Part shown: one piece after another, positions 1 to 6,368 of the stretch
How the letters are laid out: each line of letters opens with the position of its first letter
How positions within the stretch are numbered: position 1 is the stretch's first letter
NCBI GenBank assembly: GCA_050743385.1
Contig: JBOGFJ010000136.1
Location: forward strand, 1 to 13,013
DNA: 13,013 nt
From: JACDBD01 sp050743385
GTDB taxonomy: Bacteria; Actinomycetota; Acidimicrobiia; IMCC26256; JACDBD01
Direction: 5' to 3'
Position numbers and translations under genes: made by a program
The notes under the pieces: model-generated
The model's database searches: none
What the model saw: the letters and a program-made list of their open reading frames with translations, nothing else
Told to the model about the DNA's origin: nothing

Positions 1-14
1 GAGAGCGGGTCCCC

Positions 15-1730
15 ATGCACGAGCTGATCGTTCGGGGCGGAACGGTGGTCGACGGCACCGGCGCGCCGGCCTTGGCAGCCGACGTCGCGGTCGACGCCGG
101 TCGCATCACCGCCGTCGGCGAGGTCGACGGCGACGCCCGCGAGGTCGTCGATGCCGCCGGCAAGGTGGTCACGCCCGGGTTCGTCGACGTGCACACGCAC
201 TACGACGGCCAGGTGACCTGGGACCCGCTCCTCACCCCTTCGAGCTGGCACGGCGTCACCACCGTGGTGATGGGCAACTGCGGCGTCGGCTTCGCTCCCG
301 CCCGGCCCGACGAGCACGACTGGCTCATCGGCCTGATGGAGGGCGTCGAAGACATCCCCGGTGCCGCGCTCTCGACCGGCATCCGCTGGGGATGGGAGAC
401 CTTCCCCGAGTTCCTCGACTTCCTCGACGACCAGCCGCTCGCGATCGACATCGGCACGCAGGTGCCGCACGGCGCGGTGCGGGGCTACGTGATGGGGGAG
501 CGCGGTGCTCGCAACGAGCCCGCCACCCCCGTCGACATCGCGGCCATGGCCCGCATCGTGCAGGCCGGCGTCGAGGCGGGTGCCCTGGGCGTGTCGACCT
601 CGCGCACGATCGCGCACCGTGCCATCGACGGCGAGCCCGTACCGGGAACGTTCGCCGCCGAAGACGAGCTGTTCGCGATGGGTGGCGCGCTCGCCGCCGC
701 CGGTTCCGGGGTGTTCGAGCTCGCGCCCGCGGGGGTGATGGGCGAAGACCTCGCCGCCGCCGACTCCGAGATGGACTGGATGCGCCGGCTGGCGAAGGAG
801 ATCGAGCGCCCGGTCACGTTCGCGCTCATCCAGCACGACATCCAACCCGACCAGTGGAAGCGGCTCCTCGACCTCGCCGGTGCAGCGTACGACGATGGTG
901 TGCCGATCCGGCCCCAGGTCGCGGGGCGGCCGCTCGGTCTCCTGCTCGGGCTCCAGACGTTCCATCCATTCCGCGACCGTCCCAGCTATCGCCCGCTCGA
1001 GCACCTGCCCCTCGAGGAGAAGGTGGAGCGCTTCCGTGACCCGGCCGTCCGCGCCGCGATCCTCGCCGAGTCGCCCGTCGCCGACGAGCGCATGGCGTTC
1101 ATCGGTCTCGGCCTCGACCGGATCTTCCCGATGGGTGACCCGCCCGAGTACGAGCCCGCCCCCGGCGAGAGCATCGCGGCGCGGGCCGAGCGCGAGGCTC
1201 GCGACCCCGAAGACCTGCTCTACGACCTGCTGCTCGAGCACGACGGCCGCGCGCTCCTGCTGCGCCCGCTCCTCGGCTACAGCAACTTCACCCATGATCC
1301 GATCCGCGAGATGGTCATGCACCCGGCGACCGCGCTCGGACTCGGAGACGGCGGCGCGCACGTGGGCGCGATCTGCGACGCCAGCATCGAGACCTACATG
1401 CTCACGCACTGGGTGCGTGACCGCAGCCGGGGCGAGCGCCTCCCGCTCGAGCTCGTCGTGCGCAAGATGACGAGTGACACTGCGAGCCTCTACGGCCTCG
1501 GTGACCGCGGCACACTGACGCCGGGCAAGAAGGCCGACATCAACGTCATCGACCTCGCCAACCTGCGGCTGCCCGCTCCGGCCATGCACTACGACCTGCC
1601 CGGCGGCGCCCGCCGGCTCCTGCAGGGGGCGGAGGGCTACACCGCGACCATCGTGAGCGGTCAGGTCGTGATGTGCGACGGCAAGGAGACCGGCGCCCGA
1701 CCCGGCGCCCTGGTGCGCGGCGCCCGCTGA
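15..1730 (+). CDS. N-acyl-D-amino-acid deacylase-like amidohydrolase
   Basis: A 571-residue member of the amidohydrolase superfamily, D-aminoacylase-like branch; the family hydrolyses amide bonds in N-acylated amino acids or related cyclic or linear amides in the cytoplasm. The N-terminal beta segment (IVRGGTVVDGTGAP, residues 5-18) and the C-terminal return to it (GTLTPGKKADINVID, about 499-513) form the usual composite sandwich. The metal motif HTHYDG gives His60 and His62; GNCG gives Cys89, the bridging-ligand position in D-aminoacylases; GDGGAH gives Asp445. The two mid-domain His ligands of characterised D-aminoacylases are not obvious: the corresponding stretches read VFELAPAG (233-240) and FALIQHDI (269-276). 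The ATG at 15 precedes a canonical N-terminus; GAGAG at the window edge may be part of a ribosome site. It probably belongs to a long actinobacterial and proteobacterial subfamily of unproven substrate, so the substrate is not assigned. The fold is confident, the activity much less so. Confidence 0.88.
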   Translation: MHELIVRGGTVVDGTGAPALAADVAVDAGRITAVGEVDGDAREVVDAAGKVVTPGFVDVHTHYDGQVTWDPLLTPSSWHGVTTVVMGNCGVGFAPARPDEHDWLIGLMEGVEDIPGAALSTGIRWGWETFPEFLDFLDDQPLAIDIGTQVPHGAVRGYVMGERGARNEPATPVDIAAMARIVQAGVEAGALGVSTSRTIAHRAIDGEPVPGTFAAEDELFAMGGALAAAGSGVFELAPAGVMGEDLAAADSEMDWMRRLAKEIERPVTFALIQHDIQPDQWKRLLDLAGAAYDDGVPIRPQVAGRPLGLLLGLQTFHPFRDRPSYRPLEHLPLEEKVERFRDPAVRAAILAESPVADERMAFIGLGLDRIFPMGDPPEYEPAPGESIAARAEREARDPEDLLYDLLLEHDGRALLLRPLLGYSNFTHDPIREMVMHPATALGLGDGGAHVGAICDASIETYMLTHWVRDRSRGERLPLELVVRKMTSDTASLYGLGDRGTLTPGKKADINVIDLANLRLPAPAMHYDLPGGARRLLQGAEGYTATIVSGQVVMCDGKETGARPGALVRGAR

Positions 1731-1738
1731 ACCCGCAC

Positions 1739-1792
1739 TTTGGCCTCGCTGCTCCGGCGTATGGCGCGTATGGGGGGTGCAGCGACGCCAAA
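1739..1792. repeat. Imperfect inverted repeat enclosing a direct repeat, between amidohydrolase and kinase
   Basis: Arms TTTGGC-CT-CGCTGC (1739-1752) and GCAGCG-AC-GCCAAA (1779-1792) pair over 6+6 bp with a 2x2 internal mismatch. The 26-nt loop carries two exact GCGTATGG copies (1757-1764 and 1766-1773), nine bases apart. The element begins 9 nt after the amidohydrolase stop and ends 13 nt before the putative kinase -10 box. It could be a factor-dependent terminator, an operator for the kinase promoter, or a structured RNA. There is no U-tract, so a classical intrinsic terminator is unlikely. Confidence 0.6.
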
Positions 1793-1805
1793 ATCACGGG
1801 CGCCT

Positions 1806-1811
1806 TAGGCT
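1806..1811 (+). promoter_or_regulatory. Putative -10 box (TAGGCT) for a leaderless kinase mRNA
   Basis: TAGGCT fits the actinobacterial TANNNT -10 pattern and lies 7 nt upstream of the GTG at 1819, which places the predicted transcription start on the start codon itself. No Shine-Dalgarno is visible before this GTG and no convincing -35 box is seen. Start-site mapping would settle it. Confidence 0.45.
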
Positions 1812-1827
1812 CGGGGGCGTGCCCCCG
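1812..1827. repeat. Near-perfect 16-bp palindrome over the kinase start codon
   Basis: CGGGGGC-GT-GCCCCCG: 7-base arms around a 2-base centre, with the proposed GTG start (1819-1821) at the axis. In DNA it could be a protein-binding site at the transcription start. In a read-through RNA from the amidohydrolase gene it would fold as a 6-bp stem with a CGTG loop and bury the start codon. Chance is possible in GC-rich DNA. Confidence 0.5.
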
Positions 1828-3222
1828 GTCCTGGAGCGACGGTACGAGCTCGGCGCTCGCCTCGGCTCGGGTGGTATGGCAGAGGTGTTCGCGGGCTACG
1901 ACCGCAACCTCGCCCGACCGGTCGCGATCAAGCTCCTGAAAACCGACGTCCCCGACCCCCGGGCACGCGAGCGGTTCGAGCGCGAGGCGCGCACCGCGGC
2001 GGGATTCGTGCATCCCAACGCCGTCACCGTCTACGACGTCGGCGACGACGGCCGGCGCCCGTACCTGGTAATGGAGCTGATCGAAGGGCGCGACCTCGCC
2101 GAGCTGCTCGTGGCGCGAGGACCACTCTCGCCGGGACAGGCGGCGCGCATCGCCGACCAGATGCTCGCCGCTCTCGGGGCCGCGCACGAGCGGGGGTTGG
2201 TGCACCGGGACGTGAAGCCCGGGAACGTGCTCGTCACGCGCGACGGCACCGCCAAGCTCGCCGACTTCGGCATCGCCAAAGCGGCGGCCGACGCCACGGC
2301 CGGGCTCACGCTCACCGGACAGGTCATGGGCACACCCCGCTACCTCGCGCCGGAGCAGGCGGCCGGTGAGGGCGCGACGCCCCGCTCCGATCTCTACTCG
2401 GCCGGGGTCGTGCTCTACGAGATGCTCGCCGGCGAGCCACCGTTCACCGGAGACACTCCGGTGGCGATCGCACTCGCGCATCAACAGGCACCGGTGCCTC
2501 CGCTCACCGACCGCCGCCCCGGGGTTCCGCCGGCGCTGGTCGCGACCGTGGGACGAGCGTTGGAGAAGGATCCGGAGCGCCGGTTCCCTGATGCCGCCGC
2601 CATGCGGGCCTCACTCCGGGGAGCCCCCGACGGTGCCGCCACGACCGTGGCGGCGGCGGCCCCCACGGCGGTGATGCCGGCCGACGCCGCGATTCCGCCG
2701 CGCAAGCCGACGCGCAAGCGGTCGCGCTGGTGGATCGCGGCCGCGATCCCGGTGCTCTTCGCACTCGGTGTCGGGTTGGGCCTCGCGCTCGTCGACCGCA
2801 GCGACGACGAACCCGGCGCGTCGATCGATGCCACCACGCCGACCACGCCGACCACGCCGGTCACCGAGGCGCCCACGACGACCGCTGCGCCCACCACCAC
2901 GACAACGCCGGCGCCCCAGACCATCGGTGAGCTGATCGCATTGCTCACGGCCAACCCAGCTGCCTCCGGGGAGAAGGGTCCCGATCTGCTCGACAAGCTC
3001 GGCGAGGTGGGCGGTGACGGGGAGAAGGCCGCCAAGCTCGTGGAGGAGATCGACAAGTGGGTCGCCAACGGCGAGCTCGACCCCGAGATCGGTACCACCG
3101 CCCAGCGGCTCCTCCTGTCGCTGCCGGCCGATTCGCCGGGCGGCGCCGACAACGGCGGCGGCAACGGCGGCCCGCCCCAAGGCAACGGCGGCCGCGGGAA
3201 CGGCGACGGAGGCGACGATTGA
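1819..3222 (+). CDS. Membrane-bound PknB-type serine/threonine protein kinase
   Basis: A 467-residue one-pass receptor-like Ser/Thr kinase (numbering from GTG 1819). The kinase domain spans about 9-266: glycine loop GSGGMAEV (16-23), ATP-binding Lys38, helix-C Glu56, HRDVKPGN (129-136) with catalytic Asp131, DFG (149-151), APE (177-179). Activation-loop Thr164 and Thr166 sit where the two autophosphorylated Thr of mycobacterial PknB lie. A basic stop-transfer (KPTRKRSR, 296-303) precedes one TM helix (304-325). Outside the membrane come a Thr/Pro linker (338-366), a small predicted helical domain (about 368-436) and a Gly/Asn-rich tail; there are no PASTA repeats. GTG 1819 is preferred over GTG 1777 because homology begins at about residue 5 (LERRYELG), a -10-like TAGGCT is correctly placed, and the upstream 14 codons lie in the repeat region. 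Its stop overlaps the TTG of the next gene, so the two are probably co-translated. The ligand and targets are unknown. Confidence 0.93.
   Translation: MPPVLERRYELGARLGSGGMAEVFAGYDRNLARPVAIKLLKTDVPDPRARERFEREARTAAGFVHPNAVTVYDVGDDGRRPYLVMELIEGRDLAELLVARGPLSPGQAARIADQMLAALGAAHERGLVHRDVKPGNVLVTRDGTAKLADFGIAKAAADATAGLTLTGQVMGTPRYLAPEQAAGEGATPRSDLYSAGVVLYEMLAGEPPFTGDTPVAIALAHQQAPVPPLTDRRPGVPPALVATVGRALEKDPERRFPDAAAMRASLRGAPDGAATTVAAAAPTAVMPADAAIPPRKPTRKRSRWWIAAAIPVLFALGVGLGLALVDRSDDEPGASIDATTPTTPTTPVTEAPTTTAAPTTTTTPAPQTIGELIALLTANPAASGEKGPDLLDKLGEVGGDGEKAAKLVEEIDKWVANGELDPEIGTTAQRLLLSLPADSPGGADNGGGNGGPPQGNGGRGNGDGGDD
2833..2859 (+). repeat. Three tandem 9-mers (ACCACGCCG) in the kinase linker
   Basis: Three exact in-frame copies at 2833, 2842 and 2851 encode TTP-TTP-TTP in the extracytoplasmic Thr/Pro linker of the kinase. 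A tandem in-frame repeat like this is prone to slippage, so linker length may vary between strains without breaking the frame. Thr/Pro-rich linkers outside the membrane in actinobacteria are often O-mannosylated; that is family knowledge, not shown here. Confidence 0.8.
3208..3212 (+). promoter_or_regulatory. Ribosome binding site (GGAGG) deciding the TTG start of the ligase
   Basis: GGAGG lies 6 nt before TTG 3219, inside the last codons of the kinase gene. The spacing is ideal and supports TTG 3219 over the more upstream in-frame codons, which would encode an Arg-rich low-complexity stretch unlike any ligase N-terminus. Confidence 0.65.
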
Positions 3223-4778
3223 CCGCCATCGACTTCGACGAGCTCCAGCTCGCGGCCGACCGCGGCCTCGCGGTCTCGTACCATGCCGCCGCCGATCCCG
3301 ATCGCCCCGCCCTGCTCTCCGGTTCGGAGGTCGACCGTACCTTCGGCGAGCTCGACCACCGCGCCAACCAGCTCGTGCGCGCGCTGCGTCGCCGGGGCGT
3401 GCGCGCGGGTGACGCCGTCGCGCTGCTCTGCGGGAACCGGCCCGAGTTCGTGGAGGTCCTTCTGGCCACGCAGCGGGCGGGGTTGCGCCTCACGCCGGTC
3501 AACTGGCACCTCACGGCGGCCGAGGCGGCCTACATCGTCGCCGATTGCGAAGCCGTCGTCTTCGTCGCCGACGCCCGCTTCACCGACGTCGCGACCGCCG
3601 CCGCGGCCGACGCGCCCGCGGCCCGCGTTCGCCTCGGCGTGGGCAGCGCGATCGACGGGTTCGAGAGCTTCGAGGACGCGGTGACCGCCGAGGCGGGCGA
3701 CGCGATCGACGACCCGACGCTCGGCTGGTCGATGCTCTACACGTCGGGCACGACCGGTCGCCCGAAGGGTGTCCACCGCAGTCAGGCGACGGTGAGCGCC
3801 AAGCTGGCCGCGGGTATGGCCGGGTACCAGCCGGGCGACGTGCACCTCTGCACCGGCCCGCTGTACCACGCCGCGCCACTGCTGTTCTCGATGTCGGTGC
3901 CGTTGCTCGTGGGCGTACCCGTGGTGGTCATGGATCGTTGGGACGCCCGCGCGTGCCTGCGTCTCGTCGAGGAGCGTCGGGTCACGCACACGCACATGGT
4001 GCCGACGATGTTCCACCGACTGCTCTCCCTGCCGGACGACGTGCGCGTGAGCGCGGACGTGTCGTCGCTGCGTTACGTGATCCACGGTGCGGCGCCGTGC
4101 CCGGTCGCCGTGAAGCGGCGCATCATCGAATGGCTGGGCCCGGTGGTGCAGGAGTACTACGCCGCCACCGAGGGCCTGGGCACCTTCGTCGACTCGGAGA
4201 CGTGGCTGGCGAAGCCCGGCACCGTGGGCAAGCCCTGGCCCGACGACCAGGTCTACGTCGGCGACGAGGAAGGCAGCCGGCTCCCGCCCGGTGAGCTCGG
4301 TTTCGTGTGGCTCAAGGCCGCCACGATCGGGCGCTTCGAGTACTTCAAGGACGACGCCAAGACGACGTCGACCTATCGCGGTGACCACTTCACGCTCGGC
4401 GACGTCGGCTACATGGACGACGAAGGCTTTCTCTTCCTCACCGACCGGACCGCCGACGTGATCATCTCGGGCGGGGTGAACATCTACCCGGCCGAGATCG
4501 ACGCGGTGCTGCTCGAGCATCCCGCCGTCGGCGATGCCGCGACCATCGGGGTGCCCGACGACGAGTGGGGCGAGGCGGTGGTCGCGGTCGTCGAGCTGGG
4601 CGACGCGTACAGCGAGTCGGACGAGCTCGCCGCCGAGCTGCTCGCGTTCTGCCGCGAGCGACTCGCCGGCTTCAAGTGCCCCCGGATGATCGAGTTCGTC
4701 GCCGAGCTGCCCCGCCAGGACAACGGCAAGATCTACAAGCGCCTCCTACGCGACCGGTACCGGCCTGCCGCGTCCTGA
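3219..4778 (+). CDS. Acyl-CoA synthetase (FadD-like, AMP-binding)
   Basis: A 519-residue ANL-superfamily ligase that activates a carboxylic acid to its acyl-AMP and then its CoA thioester. Motifs (numbering from TTG 3219): A3 phosphate loop LYTSGTTGRPKGV (173-185), A5 YYAATEG (313-319), A7 FTLGDVGYMD (391-400), hinge and A8 region SGGVNIYPAEI (417-427), A10 catalytic Lys504 in QDNGKIYKR. The core YHAAP (216-220) and HGAAPCP (289-295) resemble mycobacterial FadD4-type enzymes, suggesting a fatty or isoprenoid acid, but the substrate cannot be read from sequence. The A10 context (PRQDNGK) differs from the PRTxxGK of the third ligase. TTG is chosen because GGAGG stands 6 nt upstream and the N-terminal ligase homology starts there; it shares TTGA with the kinase stop, so translation is probably coupled. 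No signal peptide or TM; cytoplasmic. Confidence 0.9.
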   Translation: MTAIDFDELQLAADRGLAVSYHAAADPDRPALLSGSEVDRTFGELDHRANQLVRALRRRGVRAGDAVALLCGNRPEFVEVLLATQRAGLRLTPVNWHLTAAEAAYIVADCEAVVFVADARFTDVATAAAADAPAARVRLGVGSAIDGFESFEDAVTAEAGDAIDDPTLGWSMLYTSGTTGRPKGVHRSQATVSAKLAAGMAGYQPGDVHLCTGPLYHAAPLLFSMSVPLLVGVPVVVMDRWDARACLRLVEERRVTHTHMVPTMFHRLLSLPDDVRVSADVSSLRYVIHGAAPCPVAVKRRIIEWLGPVVQEYYAATEGLGTFVDSETWLAKPGTVGKPWPDDQVYVGDEEGSRLPPGELGFVWLKAATIGRFEYFKDDAKTTSTYRGDHFTLGDVGYMDDEGFLFLTDRTADVIISGGVNIYPAEIDAVLLEHPAVGDAATIGVPDDEWGEAVVAVVELGDAYSESDELAAELLAFCRERLAGFKCPRMIEFVAELPRQDNGKIYKRLLRDRYRPAAS

Positions 4779-4790
4779 CCCTCGGGCAGG

Positions 4791-4796
4791 TAGGTT
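4791..4796 (+). promoter_or_regulatory. Putative internal -10 box (TAGGTT) before the second ligase
   Basis: TAGGTT matches TANNNT and stands in the 47-nt gap between the two ligase genes. A start about 7 nt downstream would give a short leader of roughly 22 nt containing the GGAGGG site. No recognisable -35 box. It would let the second ligase and the transporter be expressed apart from the kinase. Confidence 0.35.
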
Positions 4797-4814
4797 GGCC
4801 GCGCGCTCGACGTC

Positions 4815-4820
4815 GGAGGG
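4815..4820 (+). promoter_or_regulatory. Strong Shine-Dalgarno (GGAGGG) for the second ligase
   Basis: GGAGGG ends 5 nt before ATG 4826. The in-frame GTG at 4823 would be only 2 nt from the site, so ATG 4826 is the better start. With the GGAGG before the first ligase, this is one of two clear ribosome sites in the window; most other genes here lack one. Confidence 0.7.
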
Positions 4821-4825
4821 AAGTG

Positions 4826-6361
4826 ATGCGGGTACCGCTGACGGTCAACGACTTCATCGAACGGGCCGCGCTCGTCTACGGCGACCGGATCGGGCTCGTC
4901 GACGAGTCCGACCAGCCGGCGACGTCGCTCGGGTCATTGACGTACAGCCGGGTGCACGAGCTCGCCCGCGCGCAGGCGGCGGGGCTCGACGAGCTGGGCG
5001 TGGGCCCGGGCGAAAGGGTCGCGATCGTCTCCCACAACGCCGCGCGCCTGTTCGTCTCGTTCTTCGGCGTCAGCGGGTTCGGGCGCATCCTCGTGCCGAT
5101 CAACTTTCGGCTCAACGCCGACGAGGTCGCCTACATCGTCGAGCACTCGGGCGCGTCGATGCTGCTCGTCGACCCCGAGCTCGACGAACCGCTCCGCGCC
5201 GTCGGCGCCAAGCATCGGATGGTGATCGGTGCGGCGGCCGACGAGGTGGTCTATCGGGAGGGCGCCGAACCCGAGCCGTGGCAGCCCGACGAGGACGCGA
5301 CTGCGACCATCAACTACACGAGCGGCACCACCGCTCGGCCCAAGGGCGTGCAGCTCACGCACCGCACCATCTGGGTCAACGCGGTCACGTTCGGCTGGCA
5401 CGCGGGCGTGACCGACCGTGACGTCTACCTGCACACGCTGCCGATGTTCCACTGCAACGGTTGGGGAATGCCCTACGCCGTAACCGGCATGGGCGGCCGC
5501 CACATCGTGCTGCGCAAGGTCGACGGCGCCGAGATCCTGCGTCGCATCGACGAGCACGGTGTCACCCAGCTCAACGGCGCGCCCGCGGTCGTCAACGCGG
5601 TGCTCGATGCGGCCGCCGACTGGGACGGCGAGATCCCCGGGCGGGGACGCACGCGCATCGTCGTCGCCGGCGCCCCGCCGCCGACCCGCACCATCGAGCG
5701 GGTCGAGGCCGAGCTCGGTTGGGAGTTCATCCAGATCTACGGGCTCACCGAGACTGCGCCGATCCTCACCATGAACCGCGGTCGCGCCGAGTACGACGAC
5801 CTTCCGCCGGCGGAGCGAGCAGCGCGCCTCAGCCGGGCGGGCGCGCCCGCGTTGGGCGTACGCCTCCGGGTCGACGACGAGGGCGAGGTGCAGGCCCGCG
5901 GCAACGTCGTGATGGAGGGCTACTGGAACCAGCCCGACGAGACCGTCGCGGCGCTTCCCGACGGCTGGTTCCGCACGGGTGACGGTGGCGCGCTCGGCGC
6001 CGACCACTACCTCACGATCGCCGACCGCAAGAAGGACGTGATCATCTCGGGCGGCGAGAACGTGTCGTCGATCGAGGTCGAGGACTGCCTCTTCTCCCAC
6101 CCGGCGGTGGCCGAGGCGGCGGTCATCGGTGTGCCCGACGAGAAGTGGGGCGAGACCGTGAAGGCGCTGGTGGTGGTGGCACCGGGCGCAACTGCGACCG
6201 AAGAAGAGCTGATCGACCACTGCCGCGGTCGCCTGGCGCACTACAAGTGCCCGACGTCGGTCGAGATGCGAGACGAGCTTGCCCGCACCGCCACCGGGAA
6301 GCTCCAGAAGTTCAAGCTGCGGGCGCCCTACTGGGAGGGCCGGGAGAAGAAGGTCAACTGA
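4826..6361 (+). CDS. Acyl-CoA synthetase, medium-chain/aromatic acid type (AMP-binding)
   Basis: A 511-residue ANL-superfamily ligase, clearly different from its upstream neighbour. Motifs: A3 NYTSGTTARPKGVQLTHR (163-180), A5 IYGLTET (304-310), A7 WFRTGD (381-386), A8 and hinge DRKKDVIISGGENVSS (400-415), A10 Lys492 in TATGKLQKFK. LPMFHCNGWG (205-214) is characteristic of the AlkK/DmdB-like and plant acyl-activating-enzyme branch, which takes medium-chain, short-chain or aromatic acids. ISGGENVSSIEVE (407-419) is also typical of that branch. The substrate is inferred only to this level. ATG 4826 is set by GGAGGG 5 nt upstream. The MFS gene begins 7 nt after the stop, so the two are very likely one transcript. 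Soluble and cytoplasmic. Confidence 0.9.
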   Translation: MRVPLTVNDFIERAALVYGDRIGLVDESDQPATSLGSLTYSRVHELARAQAAGLDELGVGPGERVAIVSHNAARLFVSFFGVSGFGRILVPINFRLNADEVAYIVEHSGASMLLVDPELDEPLRAVGAKHRMVIGAAADEVVYREGAEPEPWQPDEDATATINYTSGTTARPKGVQLTHRTIWVNAVTFGWHAGVTDRDVYLHTLPMFHCNGWGMPYAVTGMGGRHIVLRKVDGAEILRRIDEHGVTQLNGAPAVVNAVLDAAADWDGEIPGRGRTRIVVAGAPPPTRTIERVEAELGWEFIQIYGLTETAPILTMNRGRAEYDDLPPAERAARLSRAGAPALGVRLRVDDEGEVQARGNVVMEGYWNQPDETVAALPDGWFRTGDGGALGADHYLTIADRKKDVIISGGENVSSIEVEDCLFSHPAVAEAAVIGVPDEKWGETVKALVVVAPGATATEEELIDHCRGRLAHYKCPTSVEMRDELARTATGKLQKFKLRAPYWEGREKKVN

Positions 6362-6368
6362 CGTCCGC

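Noticed and set aside
1777..1818. Upstream GTG 1777 as the kinase start.
   Set aside because: It adds 14 residues without kinase homology, lies inside the inverted repeat, and has no ribosome site; TAGGCT is better placed for GTG 1819.
3057..3218. Upstream start codons for the first ligase, overlapping the kinase by up to 165 bases.
   Set aside because: They would add an Arg-rich low-complexity stretch made by the kinase tail in another frame; TTG 3219 has an ideal GGAGG.
2481..4520. A 679-codon open frame on the minus strand opposite the kinase and first ligase.
   Set aside because: It is antisense to two genes with full motif sets. Its translation is rich in Arg, Gly, Val and His with no domain, as expected from the complementary frame of high-GC3 genes.
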